Assembly (NCBI RefSeq): GCF_013368755.1
Contig: NC_049563.1
Span: 5,332,001-5,396,000, forward strand
Reading direction: 5' to 3'
DNA: 64,000 nt
DNA from: Talaromyces rugulosus
Lineage: Eukaryota; Ascomycota; Eurotiomycetes; Eurotiales; Trichocomaceae
Positions 44,716-55,848 of the stretch are shown here, piece by piece. Under the pieces are notes generated by a model. The model did not search any database, was not told where the DNA came from, and saw only the letters and a program-made list of their open reading frames with translations. The position numbers were made by a program, and so were the translations under genes. Within the stretch, counting starts at the first letter, position 1. Each line of letters starts with the position of its first letter.

Positions 44716-46629
44716 ATGTCTGAAGACAAAACGGAGGATCTTGGAAAGCCGATTTCTTCCTGTCACGATGAAAACGCGAATACTAGTCAGGGTACTTTCA
44801 GGACCATTGAAATCGACTACAATGACAATGGTGCTTTTGGAACTTCTCATTCTCCCTTTGTCTTTGCCGCTGCGTTGCTGGCATCATTCGGCGGGTTCTC
44901 ATTCGGCTATGGTACGAGTCTCCCTTTGCATCATATGCAGTGAATATATAATAACAGTTGGAAAGACCAGGGAGTTATCTCACTTATCCTAGTTATGCCT
45001 CAGTTTGTGGACCAGTTTCCAGAAACCGGTTCCCACTCACCTCATCACGGATTCCACGTTGGCCTAATGACTGGAATGCTGGAACTTGGGGCATTCATTG
45101 GATGTCTTTTCTTTCCATATATCGCCGACAGGATATCACGCAAGGGTGCTATTTCTGTTGCCACAGGTTTCTTTTGCGTCGGTGCTGTCATCCAGACTGT
45201 AGCTATTAACTATAATACTCTTGTTGCAGGCCGATTCATTTGTGGAATGGGGATGGGTGCATTGGCAATGGGAGCACCCCTATACATATCCGAAATTGCA
45301 CCTCCCAACTTACGAGGTTCGTTGCTTGTCCTGGAAGCGATAAGTATTGTTATCGGGGCTACAATAGCGTACTGGATTACGTATGGAACCAGGTACGGAA
45401 AACATCTGACCTTAATGTGTCCATTTGAGATGAGTGTCTGACAGTTTATCATTTAGATATATTGACAGCAGCTGGTCATTCAGGGGGCCTTTCCTTATTC
45501 AAATTTTCCCAGCCCTCGTTGTCGGCGGCGGCATTCATTTTTTCCCGTTCTCTCCTCGATGGTTGGCGATGGTTGGGCGAGACAAGGAAGGTTTGCACTC
45601 TTTGGCCACACTACGGAGACGAGGAACGTCGGATGAAACCGTACAGTTGGAGTGGAAGGGTATTTTGACTGAAGTGCGCTTCCAGAACGAGTTACTTGCC
45701 CTCCAGTATAGCGACCCTCGCTCGTTTGTCTCAGAATTGAAGCAATGGGCCGACCTTTTCCGCCCTAGATATTTCAAGAGAACCCTGGTAGCTATCGGTA
45801 TTCCTTTTTTCCAACAGGTATTACCAGCCCTAGACATAACATTGTCATTTTCTTGACTTGATTCTCAAAACCTGACAACTATTTCATAACAATATAGTTT
45901 TCAGGAATCAACGCCTTCGTGTACTACGCACCAACGTTTTTTGCCAGTCTCGGACAGAGTTACAACAATTCCTTGATCCTGTCTGGTTTGATCAACGTCT
46001 GTCAATTTGTCGCCGGAATTCCAACGTTTTTATTTCTTGACCATGTTGGAAGACGGAAACTAGCAATTTTTGGTGCCATTGCTATGGGTATACCTCATTT
46101 TATAATGGCAGGTATCTACAGTGCCTTTAGCACGGATTGGCCGGCTCACAAGGTCGGTGGATGGGTTGGAGTTGCTCTAATCTGTACGTATTCAAGAATC
46201 TCGTGCAATCGGGAACAATAATGCTTATTAAAGAGGGGAAAAAAAGATGTATACGTCCTTTGCTACGCATGCTCCTACGGTCCACTCGCTTGGACTCTTC
46301 CAGCCGAGATATTCCCAAGCTCTAGGCGATCCAAAGGCGTCGGTATCGCCACCGCTACGATATGGTTGTCTAATTTTATTATTGGTGTCGTCGTGCCACA
46401 GATGCTAATATCGCTCGGCTGGGGGACGTTCCTATTTTTCGGGTTCTTCTGTTTAACCGCCGCGGTGTTTTCGTTTCTCTTCGTGCCAGAAACTTCAAGG
46501 AAGTCCTTGGAAGAAATTGCCGCAACTTTTGGTGACAACCTCGAAGATAACGAAGCGGAGATTCGCCGCCGAGTGGAGCGAGAAGTTTGGGCCGAGGCAC
46601 AATTAGGTAATGAAGATACAAGTGTCTGA
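44716..46629 (+). CDS. MFS sugar-type transporter
   Basis: Proton-coupled sugar-porter family member, 12 predicted membrane helices. Five exons: 44716-44911, 44966-45392, 45457-45817, 45898-46183 and 46247-46629, giving 550 residues. Signatures: GGFSFGYDQGVISLILVM, then RFICGMGMGALAMGAPLYIS, the conserved SPRWL, QQFSGINAFVYYAPTFF, DHVGRRKLAIFGAIAMGIPH, GPLAWTLPAEIFPSSRRSKG and the C-terminal VPETSRKSLEEI. Intron 1 must use an AAG acceptor (ending 44965), because the CAG 9 bases earlier would bring an early stop. The family also carries quinate, inositol and aromatic acids, so substrate is open; the adjacent P450 suggests it imports that enzyme's substrate or exports its product. Confidence 0.92.
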
Positions 46630-46883
46630 AGGACCCTTGAAGTAGACAGAGCCTGTATTTATTTTATAGTATCCATGTGTACAAGTTTATCTTTATAGAA
46701 ATATGATAGTATACAGAAAATCTAGGCTTGGCTTAGATCCTTTACCTATCAGACGAAATATCTTCTTGATGTCTTAAAATTTACCTGATGAGAAATGGCA
46801 GTTAAATAAGACAAAAAAGGGTAACTATAGATAATATAGATATTTAGATTCCTATGAAGATCTGTGTCACAGGCAATTATACT

Positions 46884-48241
46884 CTAACGTTGTGGTGAGT
46901 TTGTGGGTGCCACAGAGTCGCCTGGAGGAGGCTGTGGAGTAAGTATAAAGCCTCGTCCATACCGTTCGCTGTATTCTGCCGTTTTATTTTCTCCGCCAAC
47001 ATTAGGTGTTGGATTACCTTCAGGAAGCATGTCTTGATTTGCAGTGCTTCGGAAATTGGCGCTAGTCATATCCCGGGATAACTGTTGTATAGAATCATCA
47101 CTCATATGACCTCCCACTTGCCTGTTCTTCCAGCCAAGACCACGGTTTTTACCATGAAATACTTGTCCATTAGCCGAGACCATGAATTGGACCGAATCAC
47201 CTGTGGCGTAGTTATCCACCGTGGTAACTTGTAAGTGGGTATCCGCCTTGGAGCAGATATCGATGCACTGACGTGTCGTCTCCCACTCGTCCTGCAGCCG
47301 TGACAGATCCACAAGGTCGTCACTAGATGCCATGCTAGATTCCGACTTTTCTATAATTCGGTGCATGAGCTTCCGCATATGGCCCTCCAGTTTTGCGGAT
47401 GTTGCAACTAGGCTCTCCTTGCATTCTTGGAGGCCCCCGTTGGTAATACTTTCGGGTGAATCATCCGGATCGAGCGGGCCAGAAAGATTACTGCCTCTTT
47501 TTGGATTGAGCAGAAGCTGGTCGATATGGTCTGATAAACTAGCACAGATTTGAAGACATTTTTCTGTGCTCAGTCGTTCCTCCTTCATCAGGTTCAGTTC
47601 GGACGAATCTAAACTGGAATCTGTCATTGTCTGGTTCAATTGAAGTTGGACCTTTTCGTCGATGCTCTCAAGACGAGCTTGAAGATCATCCTTGGCTGTT
47701 TCGATTAGGAGTTTATGGCTTGTAAGAATCTCGGCGGTGGCGGTAGACTGGCGACTTGGGAATTTATTAACACATGACAATCTTCCAAAAATTCTTGCGC
47801 GGTCCGCGAATGGTTATTAACTCACAGGCTTGCGTCAGTCAGGGCAATGTTAATAGTCATTTTATATCCGGCAAGCAGTCGTCTGAAACCATCGATATCG
47901 TCGCTCATATACCTCAATCGTGCCCAATCACGAAAGCTCGTTCGGTTGCCAGCGGACCGCGCTAAACACTTTAAAATTTCTTGCTCAAAATATTTGCAGG
48001 CTTCGCCACATCTTTTCAAAGGAAGGTCGAGCGCCGACAGACCTGCTCCCGCCGTGTTCTTGATTGTTTCGTTAAGCGGACCCAAGACTTCAATCAAGGC
48101 CTGGATTTCGTCGAGGAGGTCGCGCACGCGTGTTTGATGCGAGTTAAAAGTTTTGATTGTCTCGTAGAGGGTAACGCTCGACTGAAAGGCGAAAGCAGCC
48201 AATGTCAATAACCCAGACGCTATGCCAATAGGTTCGGCCAT
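46884..48241 (-). CDS. PigL_N-domain protein with two coiled-coil modules (paralogue A)
   Basis: Two exons, 47826-48241 and 46884-47754 (71-bp intron with an AAG acceptor), giving 428 residues. The N-terminus EPIGIASGLLTLAAFAFQSS, followed by LYETIKTFNSHQTRVRDLLD, and SFRDWARLRYMSDDIDGFRR match the fungal N-terminal domain found on many NLR-like/STAND proteins and on azaphilone-cluster protein PigL. Two copies of a helical module follow, each with a K/E-rich stretch ending in CLQICASLSDHI or CIDICSKADTHL. The C-terminus MSDDSIQQLSRD and ERYGRGF is shared with the paralogue at 49.4 kb. No NACHT, ankyrin or WD repeats are present, so this is a stand-alone N-domain protein. Confidence 0.8.
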
Positions 48242-49362
48242 TGCTGCCGTCTGATAAATGTAACTAGGGATGACGGCAGTATGTATCACAAGATGAAGCC
48301 GGATCTTAGATATTTGCGTTTGTTATTCGCAATTGAAATAGCGAGGAATGTTTTATATATATAGTCGGTCCATGGGATATCGCAAGGAGAAGTTGTTTTA
48401 ACGCGGTCGCTGTGATGTGATCGAATGTGATGTGATGGGGTGGGGAGGGTTGGGCGGTTAGTCATCCAATCAACTGACAAGTGCAAGGATTGACATTGAG
48501 GCCATACTAGGTTGTTTCGTGTCTGCGCCGCCAGCGCCTGCCTTTCTCACCTCATTGGTTATATCCAACTGTGTCTACTTGACCAGATTAGAATCTAAAA
48601 TTAGTTTGCCAACTTTGCTCGTAGATAATTGGAAGGTTTTCAATCTTATAGAATCTGGGTAAGCGGTATTGTGTGTAAGCAAAGGGAGGAGAAATCTCAT
48701 CTAAAATACAAAGATAGAGATAAACATAGCTATTGTCTCATTGTTCCATAACAATAACATTGAAGGTGGCGATTTGGCCTCTGGCCACTGAAAGTATAGG
48801 CATGTAGCGGGGTAGGCGGGCGCCACCGAACTATATACAGCCTATATTTAGAAATATATCAAGGTACGCATCAGTAATGCATCTGTAAATAGAGCGCTAC
48901 CGAATGCCACAGCGTATCGAATGTGTTTTTGGTTGATATTTCTGTTACAAGTAGTAGTGAATCTATTTGCATATATAGTTTCATATGCACTGCATCTCAC
49001 GAACCTATTGGAAGATCATTCGCAAGGCGTACCGAACCCAAAAACTCAAACGTCAAAACTCCAGTCACCGTCTCCGAATTAGCTGGTTTCTGCCCGACGG
49101 TTCAGCTTCCAGCCTCGCGAGATGAAAACTTCAGCTGAAACCCAAGTATCGATGTACGCTGTGATTGGCATGTGAGCTGCTGTGGCCCCCACACTGACGT
49201 TTCACTTAGCGCCAGCTTACCCCTCCAAACCTCATCGTGCAAGGATATATATTTATATATGGATAGGCATGCTGTTTGATTCGGATTTTGTTCTACATCT
49301 TGCCCTTGGCTATGTTTGATTGTACCTAAGCCCTGAGCATCACGTGTTTTGCAGCTTTCATT
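48242..49362. promoter_or_regulatory. Divergent promoter of the PigL_N paralogue pair
   Basis: Both genes have a strong TATA-like tract about 100 bp upstream of the ATG, one facing each way: TTTTATATATATAG at 48351-48364 (read on the minus strand for A) and TATATATTTATATA at 49247-49260 for B. No other gene seen in the 1.1 kb. Confidence 0.5.
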
Positions 49363-50686
49363 ATGGCGGATCCTTTGTCCGTTGCCGCCAGTCTGATCGC
49401 GTTGACCAGCTTCGCCTTCGAGACAAGCAAGTCCCTTTATCAGGCAGTCGATAGCTTCCAATCCTCAAAACGAATCATCCGTGAGCTGCGGGAAGAAGTT
49501 GAATCGTTGAACCAAGTCCTTGAAGCGCTGGCACAAATGGCCGTCGAATATGGGGATCAGTTAGTCAATTTGAAGCTGCCCTTGTTGCGATGCGGCAAGA
49601 CATGTCAAGAGTTTGAAGAAACCATCAACAAGTGTGTGGCACACGCAGGGGGCGAGAAGAGAAGTTTTCGCGATTGGGTCCAGCTGCAGTTTCGAGGAGG
49701 CGATATTGCCGATCTCAAGACTACGTTGGCTGGTTATAAATCCACAATCAACATTGCTATTGGTGGCGCGACTTTGTGAGCTTTGAAAAGTATCCCGATA
49801 GAAGGACTATTGCTGACATATTCCATCATCTAGTCGCCAGGCCGCTGTCACAACCAATGTTGTTGACGACTACAGAAAAATGATTGATGAGGCCACGTCA
49901 GATCTTCAAGAACACTTGGTGCTGATTGACGAGAGAATGCAGTCTCTTCTAGCACAGGATGGCCCCCAGAATAGACATGCACCAGAAGTCAAAGACATCA
50001 AAGAAGAAAAAGAGGGTATTGGGCAATGTTTGGCAATCTGCACCGAGGTGTCACAATTGATCGAGGGTTTCCAATCTCGGCAGCCGCCAATTGACCGCTC
50101 TTCTATTCACGCATCTTCAAGCAATGGCCGTGTTTCTTCATCAGTGGCAGACACGACGAATAATATACTCGTCGACTTTAAACAAAAACTGTCAATGAAC
50201 ACTCAAGATTTGAAATCCCGGCTTCTTGAACTGGAAAATCAACTTCAGAGCCAGAATGGACAGAACACTAGCCCCCGTGACAGAGCTACTTTAAAGGCGA
50301 TGAAGGAAGAAAGAGACAGCATCGATCAATGTCTCAAAATCTGCGCCGACGCATCCGATCTTACCGCGACCGCTCGGACCAATGTATACGAGAACGTGGC
50401 GTCGGCCGATAACGCGCATCAGCTGGTTGTATCAACAATAGGTGAACTGATATCAGCCAAACATGTCACCACTGGGTCAAATTCAATCCAATGGCTCGGC
50501 CAAATATCTGATGAAACTCTGCAAAAGCTCTCCGGTGATCACAGGCACTTCGTTTCCGAGAGAAAATCTGATTCTGAGCTGTCGTCCACCGAAAAAGATG
50601 GATTTGGCAATCGATATGGTACAGGGCGTCCGCTTGACGCCGAAAAGGCCCAACACTATCGGCCCTCTTCCAGTAGTGGCCGTTAG
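49363..50686 (+). CDS. PigL_N-domain protein with two coiled-coil modules (paralogue B)
   Basis: Two exons, 49363-49775 and 49834-50686 (58-bp intron at the same place as in paralogue A), giving 421 residues. Starts MADPLSVAASLIALTSFAFE, then SLYQAVDSFQSSKRIIREL and SFRDWVQLQFRGGDIADLKT, aligning with A. Two internal repeats: KEEKEGIGQCLAICTEVSQL and KEERDSIDQCLKICADASDL, each preceded by a DLQ/DLK helical stretch. C-terminal ISDETLQKLSGD and NRYGTGR are again shared with A. Divergent transcription, conserved intron position and collinear motifs show an inverted duplication of one ancestral gene. The function of stand-alone N-domains is not known; homo- or hetero-oligomerisation through the helical N-domain is an inference. 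Confidence 0.8.
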
Positions 50687-51265
50687 GTCTAAGTTAGTCG
50701 AAGTGTGTGGCTCTTTCTGTGTATTTGAAGTAGTAGCAAGCGTCTTTTTTTTTTAAAGTTTTTGCTTTTTTGCAATCAAATAGCATTTTTCAGAAGTCTC
50801 GCTGAGCAGCATAGTTAAGCACTACATGTAATATATATATTGATTGGTCAAACATTGAAATCGCGCACCAGTTGACGTTGCAGAGACGGAAAAGATTCAC
50901 CTGCGTTCCGAATCTAACCCTCACTGTCACTTTTCAGAACGAAACATAGATGAGTCCACGGATCATCAATTGATGAGGCACTTTTTTGTGAGTCTCAGAA
51001 GGGGCAAGAAGAAGCTGAAAGAGAGCGGAGACAGGTGAGGCCCAGTGCCGTACTGCAGGCCAGTGTATACTATAAAGTAGCACATTAGTATTAACTCAAC
51101 TAGCCTCCCCCACTAGTTCAAGCGATCTGACTATTTATAGTAATTTTATAAAAAGTTAGAGATATGTATATATTATGCTTTTTCTCTTAGTCCCTAGCTG
51201 CTCTTTCTATACACCTTGTGATGTTTAAAAAATTTAATCATATAGGCAAATAAAACCCCAAGATA
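50687..51265. other. Convergent spacer
   Basis: 3' flanks of paralogue B and the hydroxyacid dehydrogenase gene. A T-rich tract lies at 50744-50770 and AT-rich sequence at 51110-51180. No ORF or repeat recognised. Confidence 0.5.
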
Positions 51266-52321
51266 TCAGTTATATCGTGCCAACAGCTCCTCTCCTGCCA
51301 GGTATCGTTCTACATTCTGCACCACCTGGTCATACATATGGCCGATATACTCCTCAGTTCCGTAGCCCATATGTGGCGACAGCAACAAGTCACTCAGGCC
51401 GTTCTTCCCCCACTCTGTCGTACGCCATTCACTGTCTCCTGGCAGCGGCTCGACCTCGTATACATCAATCGCCGCACCCCGAATTCGACCCGCCTTGAGC
51501 GTTTCCAGGAGAGCATCTTGATCAATCAGGGGGGCCCGTGATGTGTTGACCAATAGGGCTGTCGGCTTCATCGCTGCTAATTCTTCCTTGCCAATAATAC
51601 CACGACTGCGGTCCGACAATACGTAGTGCATCGACACAACGTCCGCTTGGCGAAGCAAATCAAGCTTGGAAGCTGGGACAATGATACTCCCCGCAGGTAA
51701 CCCTATATCCAGTGCCGCTTCATCTGCCTTGTCTTGTGTTAGGCTGGAGCTCCAGGCAATGACCTTCATGCCGAATGCCAGAGCCGCGATTTTAGCGGTT
51801 GCTTTGCCGAGTCTCCCCAGGCCTACTAATCCCAATGTTTTGCCCGGAAGCTCAATCCCAAGACTCTGCCCTTGCCAGTAGGACTTGTCGGTCTTGAGTG
51901 CAATATCATCACGGGCAATGTGCCGTGCGAGTCCGAGAATCAGTGCCCAAGTCTGCTGTGTCGTTGTATCCGGTCCCGAGCTTTCTCCAGTCCTCTTGGT
52001 ACCAGCCACAACAACCCCCTTTGTTGCTGCAAATTCGTGGTCAATCGACAGGTTTCGGACCCCCGTGGTCAAAAGAAGTTTCAAATTGGGTAATTCGCCG
52101 ATTATGTCCGCGTGGAACGCACTGCGTTCGCGCATAGTCGAAATGACCTCAAAGGGCTTCAACCGCTGGATCTGGGCGACGCGTTCATCGGAATTTTGCA
52201 CGTTGAGGGTATTTGGGAAAAGCGTCAAGGCGACTTTGCCAGTCAACGTGAGGTGGGCGAATTTGGGGGTTGCAATGTCCTGGTAGTCGTCCAGAATGGC
52301 GATTTTCAATGGGGACGACAT
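51266..52321 (-). CDS. D-isomer-specific 2-hydroxyacid dehydrogenase
   Basis: NAD(P)-dependent reductase of 2-keto acids. Single exon, 351 residues from the ATG at 52319-52321; the longer frame begins at GTG. Rossmann motif KTLGLVGLGRLGK (GLGRLG at 167-172), catalytic Arg 262 in NTSRAPLID, Glu 291 in YEVEPLP and His 317 in LLLSPHMGY, so the Arg-Glu-His triad is complete. N-terminal MSSPLKIAILDDYQDIA and LLLTTGVRNLSIDHEFA are typical of the fungal group annotated as glycerate/glyoxylate-type dehydrogenases. The exact substrate cannot be assigned. No metabolic partner is adjacent. Confidence 0.92.
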   Translation of the reverse strand: MSSPLKIAILDDYQDIATPKFAHLTLTGKVALTLFPNTLNVQNSDERVAQIQRLKPFEVISTMRERSAFHADIIGELPNLKLLLTTGVRNLSIDHEFAATKGVVVAGTKRTGESSGPDTTTQQTWALILGLARHIARDDIALKTDKSYWQGQSLGIELPGKTLGLVGLGRLGKATAKIAALAFGMKVIAWSSSLTQDKADEAALDIGLPAGSIIVPASKLDLLRQADVVSMHYVLSDRSRGIIGKEELAAMKPTALLVNTSRAPLIDQDALLETLKAGRIRGAAIDVYEVEPLPGDSEWRTTEWGKNGLSDLLLSPHMGYGTEEYIGHMYDQVVQNVERYLAGEELLARYN

Positions 52322-52786
52322 GGCGATGACGTCGCTGGATACATACACTATATTTGAGATTGTCCGATCAACCGTGGGAACCGGATGGTCACCTCAAGTC
52401 TTTATACAAGCCACGCAGGTCCTGGAATATCGCGCCATCTAGATGCAAAAAGAGTTTCCCCTCACGAGAAACATGTGTGGTTGCGGGGTGAGGTCGAGGA
52501 AGCACTGCGAAATCGGCAAGCCGGACCCTCAACTGCCGACGGGGGGTGATGCTCCGTGCGTGGAAGATAGTTGATAATCCTCATTGGAAATCAATACAGC
52601 TGATGAAATGGCTTGAATGAAATAATGAAACACCAGTTGGACCCGACTAGGCAATTTGTTGTTCAAATTCACTCAACCCATCCATATTCCTTAAAACGCA
52701 GCACTTGCTGAGAGTGACAACGAAACAATTGATGATGTCTAACATACGCTCTCGTGCTACTTTGATAGCCTTAGATGATAGACAAG
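52322..52786. other. Intergenic spacer
   Basis: Promoter of the hydroxyacid dehydrogenase gene and 3' flank of the next gene. Nothing recognised. Confidence 0.5.
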
Positions 52787-53644
52787 TTACACGACCACAG
52801 CCATTTGAAATACTCTTCTGCGATCCGTTTCTCGTTTTAACATCACCAAACATGTCGCTACCACAACCTCCTCGGCCACGTATTCCCTGGCATCCCGGCC
52901 AATTACCAGCAAACCTCCGTTCCCTGCAGTGGCTCGCGAAGAGCCGGTCGATCTTGTTGCTGTTGACCGAACGAACTCTGCAATGATCTTTCCGCTAGGG
53001 TCTGTGTCATTCTCTGACTGTTGGCAGAGAGTAATCAGACTGATTTTTCTCCCAGTGTCTAGATCTCTACGGCTTCCATAGGCCCATTGGTATCGACTTT
53101 CAGTAGCTTTGTAGCTTGCTGGTACGGCGAAAGACATAGTGCGAGAAGTCCATTTGCTTGAAAGCTGGATTTTATAGTCGGACACCGCTGACATATTTTT
53201 CTCACAAGTTCGACCAGCGGGAATATGCAAAATAGGGTCTTTCCCAGGCCCAAAGAAATACTTTGTCGCCACAAGCTCCTTGCCCGTAAGGGCGTCTAAG
53301 AGTATTGCATCACCCGAATGCAGCTTGCTCCTGCTCGATACATAAACCAGCCTATCTTCATTTGTGCGATCAAATATTGGTATCTCCATCCGCGAGTCTG
53401 GCACGGGGATCGGGATGGGCATACGAAAAGGCCCGATTCCGCGGGCGTCGATGTGGAGGGATCGACCGGGTCGAAAGGTCGTTTGGAAGTCTCTGCCAAT
53501 AGAGGCCAATGTTGTGGCTTCAGAAGAAGAGTCGGAGTATAAACTGGCGCTCTCATGCGTATGCATCGACTTTATACTATTGCGATAGTCCGAGATAGCA
53601 GGGTAGCTGGGAGGTGGGTAGAGCGGATAGTCGTTAGTGTCCAT
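52787..53644 (-). CDS. Fungal protein with probable tubby-like C-terminal fold
   Basis: Single exon, 285 residues. Short N-terminus with a PPPSYPAISDY stretch (PPxY-like, potential arrestin/WW-domain contact), then a beta-rich domain: RLVYVSSRSKLHSGDAILLD, DPILHIPAG, MSFAVPASYKATESRYQWAY and the ending EEVVVATCLVMLKRETDRRR. Spacing of strands and the conserved terminal strand recall LURP-one/tubby C-terminal-like proteins, which are abundant and uncharacterised in filamentous fungi. No membrane segment or signal peptide. Assignment rests on pattern similarity, not a clear motif. Confidence 0.65.
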   Translation of the reverse strand: MDTNDYPLYPPPSYPAISDYRNSIKSMHTHESASLYSDSSSEATTLASIGRDFQTTFRPGRSLHIDARGIGPFRMPIPIPVPDSRMEIPIFDRTNEDRLVYVSSRSKLHSGDAILLDALTGKELVATKYFFGPGKDPILHIPAGRTCEKNMSAVSDYKIQLSSKWTSRTMSFAVPASYKATESRYQWAYGSRRDLDTGRKISLITLCQQSENDTDPSGKIIAEFVRSTATRSTGSSRATAGNGGLLVIGRDAREYVAEEVVVATCLVMLKRETDRRRVFQMAVVV

Positions 53645-54479
53645 TGTAATTCTGCGAGTGGTCTAACAATATGACCTGAGTAGTGAAAAAAAAAGGGGGG
53701 GGACTGAGATTAAAGAGAAATAAAAGGCGTGGGAGGCCATTTTATGTTGAAGGAATTCGATGTTGTCATGCCATCCAAAATAGGCAATTTTATCATACGA
53801 GATGGTTCCACAACCAAGCATCAGGTTCCAGACGCCTCCAGTTGTTTTATTTATGCAGGATGCACAATAACATCGACAGGTACTGCATAACCTGTCCTCG
53901 TAATCAACCAATGTTGAAATACACAAACTACGCGCTAGTCTCAGTTTGGAAATTTGCTCGTATTACTTGTGTATCATTTGCCATAAAAGGAAGACATTAT
54001 TTTCCGTCGGCAACATAAATATCTACTAGCACTGCTACTTTAAACTACATACATGTGAGTCGTTGGTTGGTTATAATGAATTAAGTTGATTAGGATGTTT
54101 TTTAAAAAAAATGTATTAATATGACAGAAAGTGTGATAGAGAGGAATAAATCAATCAATCACAGGATATTTGTGGGGCAAGAACTAAAAATCAAGAAAAC
54201 TTGCAAGAACAATCAATGAAGTTCAGAATAAGAAAGAAAAGAAAAAAGAAAGAAAATTTCAATCAAGAGCCCCCATACAAAACCCATACGTTCATATGAT
54301 GGTTTATGTGTGGAGGAATGGGTTTAGTGTGCCCCAAAATGGCCAGGATGGATCTGCCAAAAGTCACTAGGTTAACTAGTGAAGACACTAGCAGAGTATA
54401 TCGAAGAGTCTGCAGCCGATTGTCGACTTCTATCCCGACTTTTGTGGGTGTTCACGCTTGTATCACTCTTGTATCACTC
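53645..54479. other. Intergenic spacer
   Basis: Upstream of the tubby-like gene; includes a purine-rich run at about 54228-54260 and AT-rich sequence near 54095-54150. Small open frames are present but none looks coding. Confidence 0.45.
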
Positions 54480-55204
54480 TTATATCACTCCGTGAACCCA
54501 GAACTTTAGATTCACTGGAACTAATTCGGTATGGAAAGATTCCCCTTCAACGAATTCGTTTCGCTTCTTCAGGATCATCTTGGATGTAATATCTGAATAG
54601 ATTTCCGTTGTGAGCTCGCCATATGATGCCCCTTCTGGGATTTCGAGCAGGTCGTGGCCATCCCCTTCCAAATAAACGTCGCTGTGTGGATAATTACTGG
54701 GGCTTCCGTCTAACTCAAGGCTCTCATCCCCGTCGGAAATCTTGGTTTCCTTTCCAGTACCGTCTTTTAAAGTACCTCCCACTTATCAGGGTCACAAAGA
54801 AAGTTGATTCTATCCTTTTCAGTGTAGAAATTATTGCGCATTGGCGGCTGGACAGGCTCGTGATCTTTGCCATTACTAGAGTAAATCCCCACCCTCAGAT
54901 TGTAAGAACCCTTTGGAAGCACTAGAGGTTTGTCCGGTTTGAAGCCAAAATCGACCGTAGCGTAAGTTGAACATCCACCAGGGCCCACGAAAATCATAAA
55001 AAAAAAGGCGTTGCCGTATTCCTTGATCTCATAGGTATCGACTGGTTCATAAGGACCAGCGTATAAATTAGGCCATTCTGTTGGAGGTGCCAAGGTTTTC
55101 TTGGGATTGGATTGTCGCAGGGGCAACTGTACCTCTCTAGAAGCTGACTGCTGTGTTGGCTGTTGTGGTGGCTGTTGTGGTGCCGTTATACTTCGTCGTG
55201 TCAT
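54480..55204 (-). pseudogene. Unrecognised beta-rich protein, frameshifted paralogue (family X, copy 1)
   Basis: The frame from ATG 55204 runs 145 codons (to the stop at 54767) and includes WPNLYAGPYEP, then YGNAFFFMIFVGPGG, KPLVLPKGSYNLRVGIYS and FYTEKDRINF, which align with copy 2 at 55.8 kb. It then stops just after DKWEV, while the reading continues in another frame (54480-54782) with EGASYGELTTEIYSDITSKM and VPVNLKFWVHGVI, matching the C-terminal half of copy 2. Candidate introns at the junction would be only 26-36 nt, too short, so a frameshift or assembly error is likelier. The promoter and 5' leader are also homologous to copy 2. A TATA box (TATAAAA on the minus strand, 55314-55320) is present. 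Function unknown. Confidence 0.6.
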
Positions 55205-55848
55205 AGTGAAAGCAGGAATGGGGTTTTATCGTGTTGCTTACTTCGAGTTGTGATATTGATGTTGTGTGTAAAGAAAAAAGTTTATCATTAGGAACAGGGA
55301 TATCGAGGAGTGCTTTTATACCTTGACCATGGCATTGGGTCATTGGAAAAACTGCTAGCACAGTGAGTCAATCATAATGATTCAGCCTAACATTAGAGTC
55401 ATCGAAGTAAGACATCAAAGTAGAGGGGGTCATTAAAGTGAGACATTAAAGTAGGACAATGAAGTACAGTCATTGCGTAGAGTCATCAAAGTGAAACATT
55501 GAAATAGAGTCTCATTTTGGCAACCATGGGAAAAAGGGGTATCTTTAAAGAAAAATTATCATTATTTAGGTTTCAAGAAAGAGAGAAAATATATGGATTT
55601 CTAGTTTGATTCATTGTCTCAATATACCCGTTTCCAACACATGTAAATTATAGTCTAAGAGTACATTTAATTTAGTTTCCCAAGAAAATCCACCACAACC
55701 ACACTTCTCCATCATAAACATACCCCCGAGACCTCCCGCAGTCGATCGTGCCCTGGTTATTATTCCGCATGAACCCAGACTTCCAGCTTCACATGCAAGG
55801 GGTGGGCTTGATCCCTTGACTCTTTTGGAGAATCACGATGTTGAGATC
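55205..55848. other. Spacer between family X copies, with repeats
   Basis: The part next to copy 1 (55205-55320) is homologous to the leader of copy 2. Beyond it lies an imperfect tandem-repeat patch (55395-55510). The rest holds the 3' flank of copy 2. Confidence 0.5.
55395..55510. repeat. Imperfect tandem repeat
   Basis: Repeated variants of a unit like GTCATYAAAGTGAGACAT and TAAAGTAG occur at least four times in 116 bp, with units differing by substitutions. Short and non-coding. Confidence 0.6.

Noticed and set aside
54740..54790. Intron joining the two halves of family X copy 1
   Set aside because: Donor/acceptor pairs available are only 26-36 nt apart; a frameshift explains the break better.
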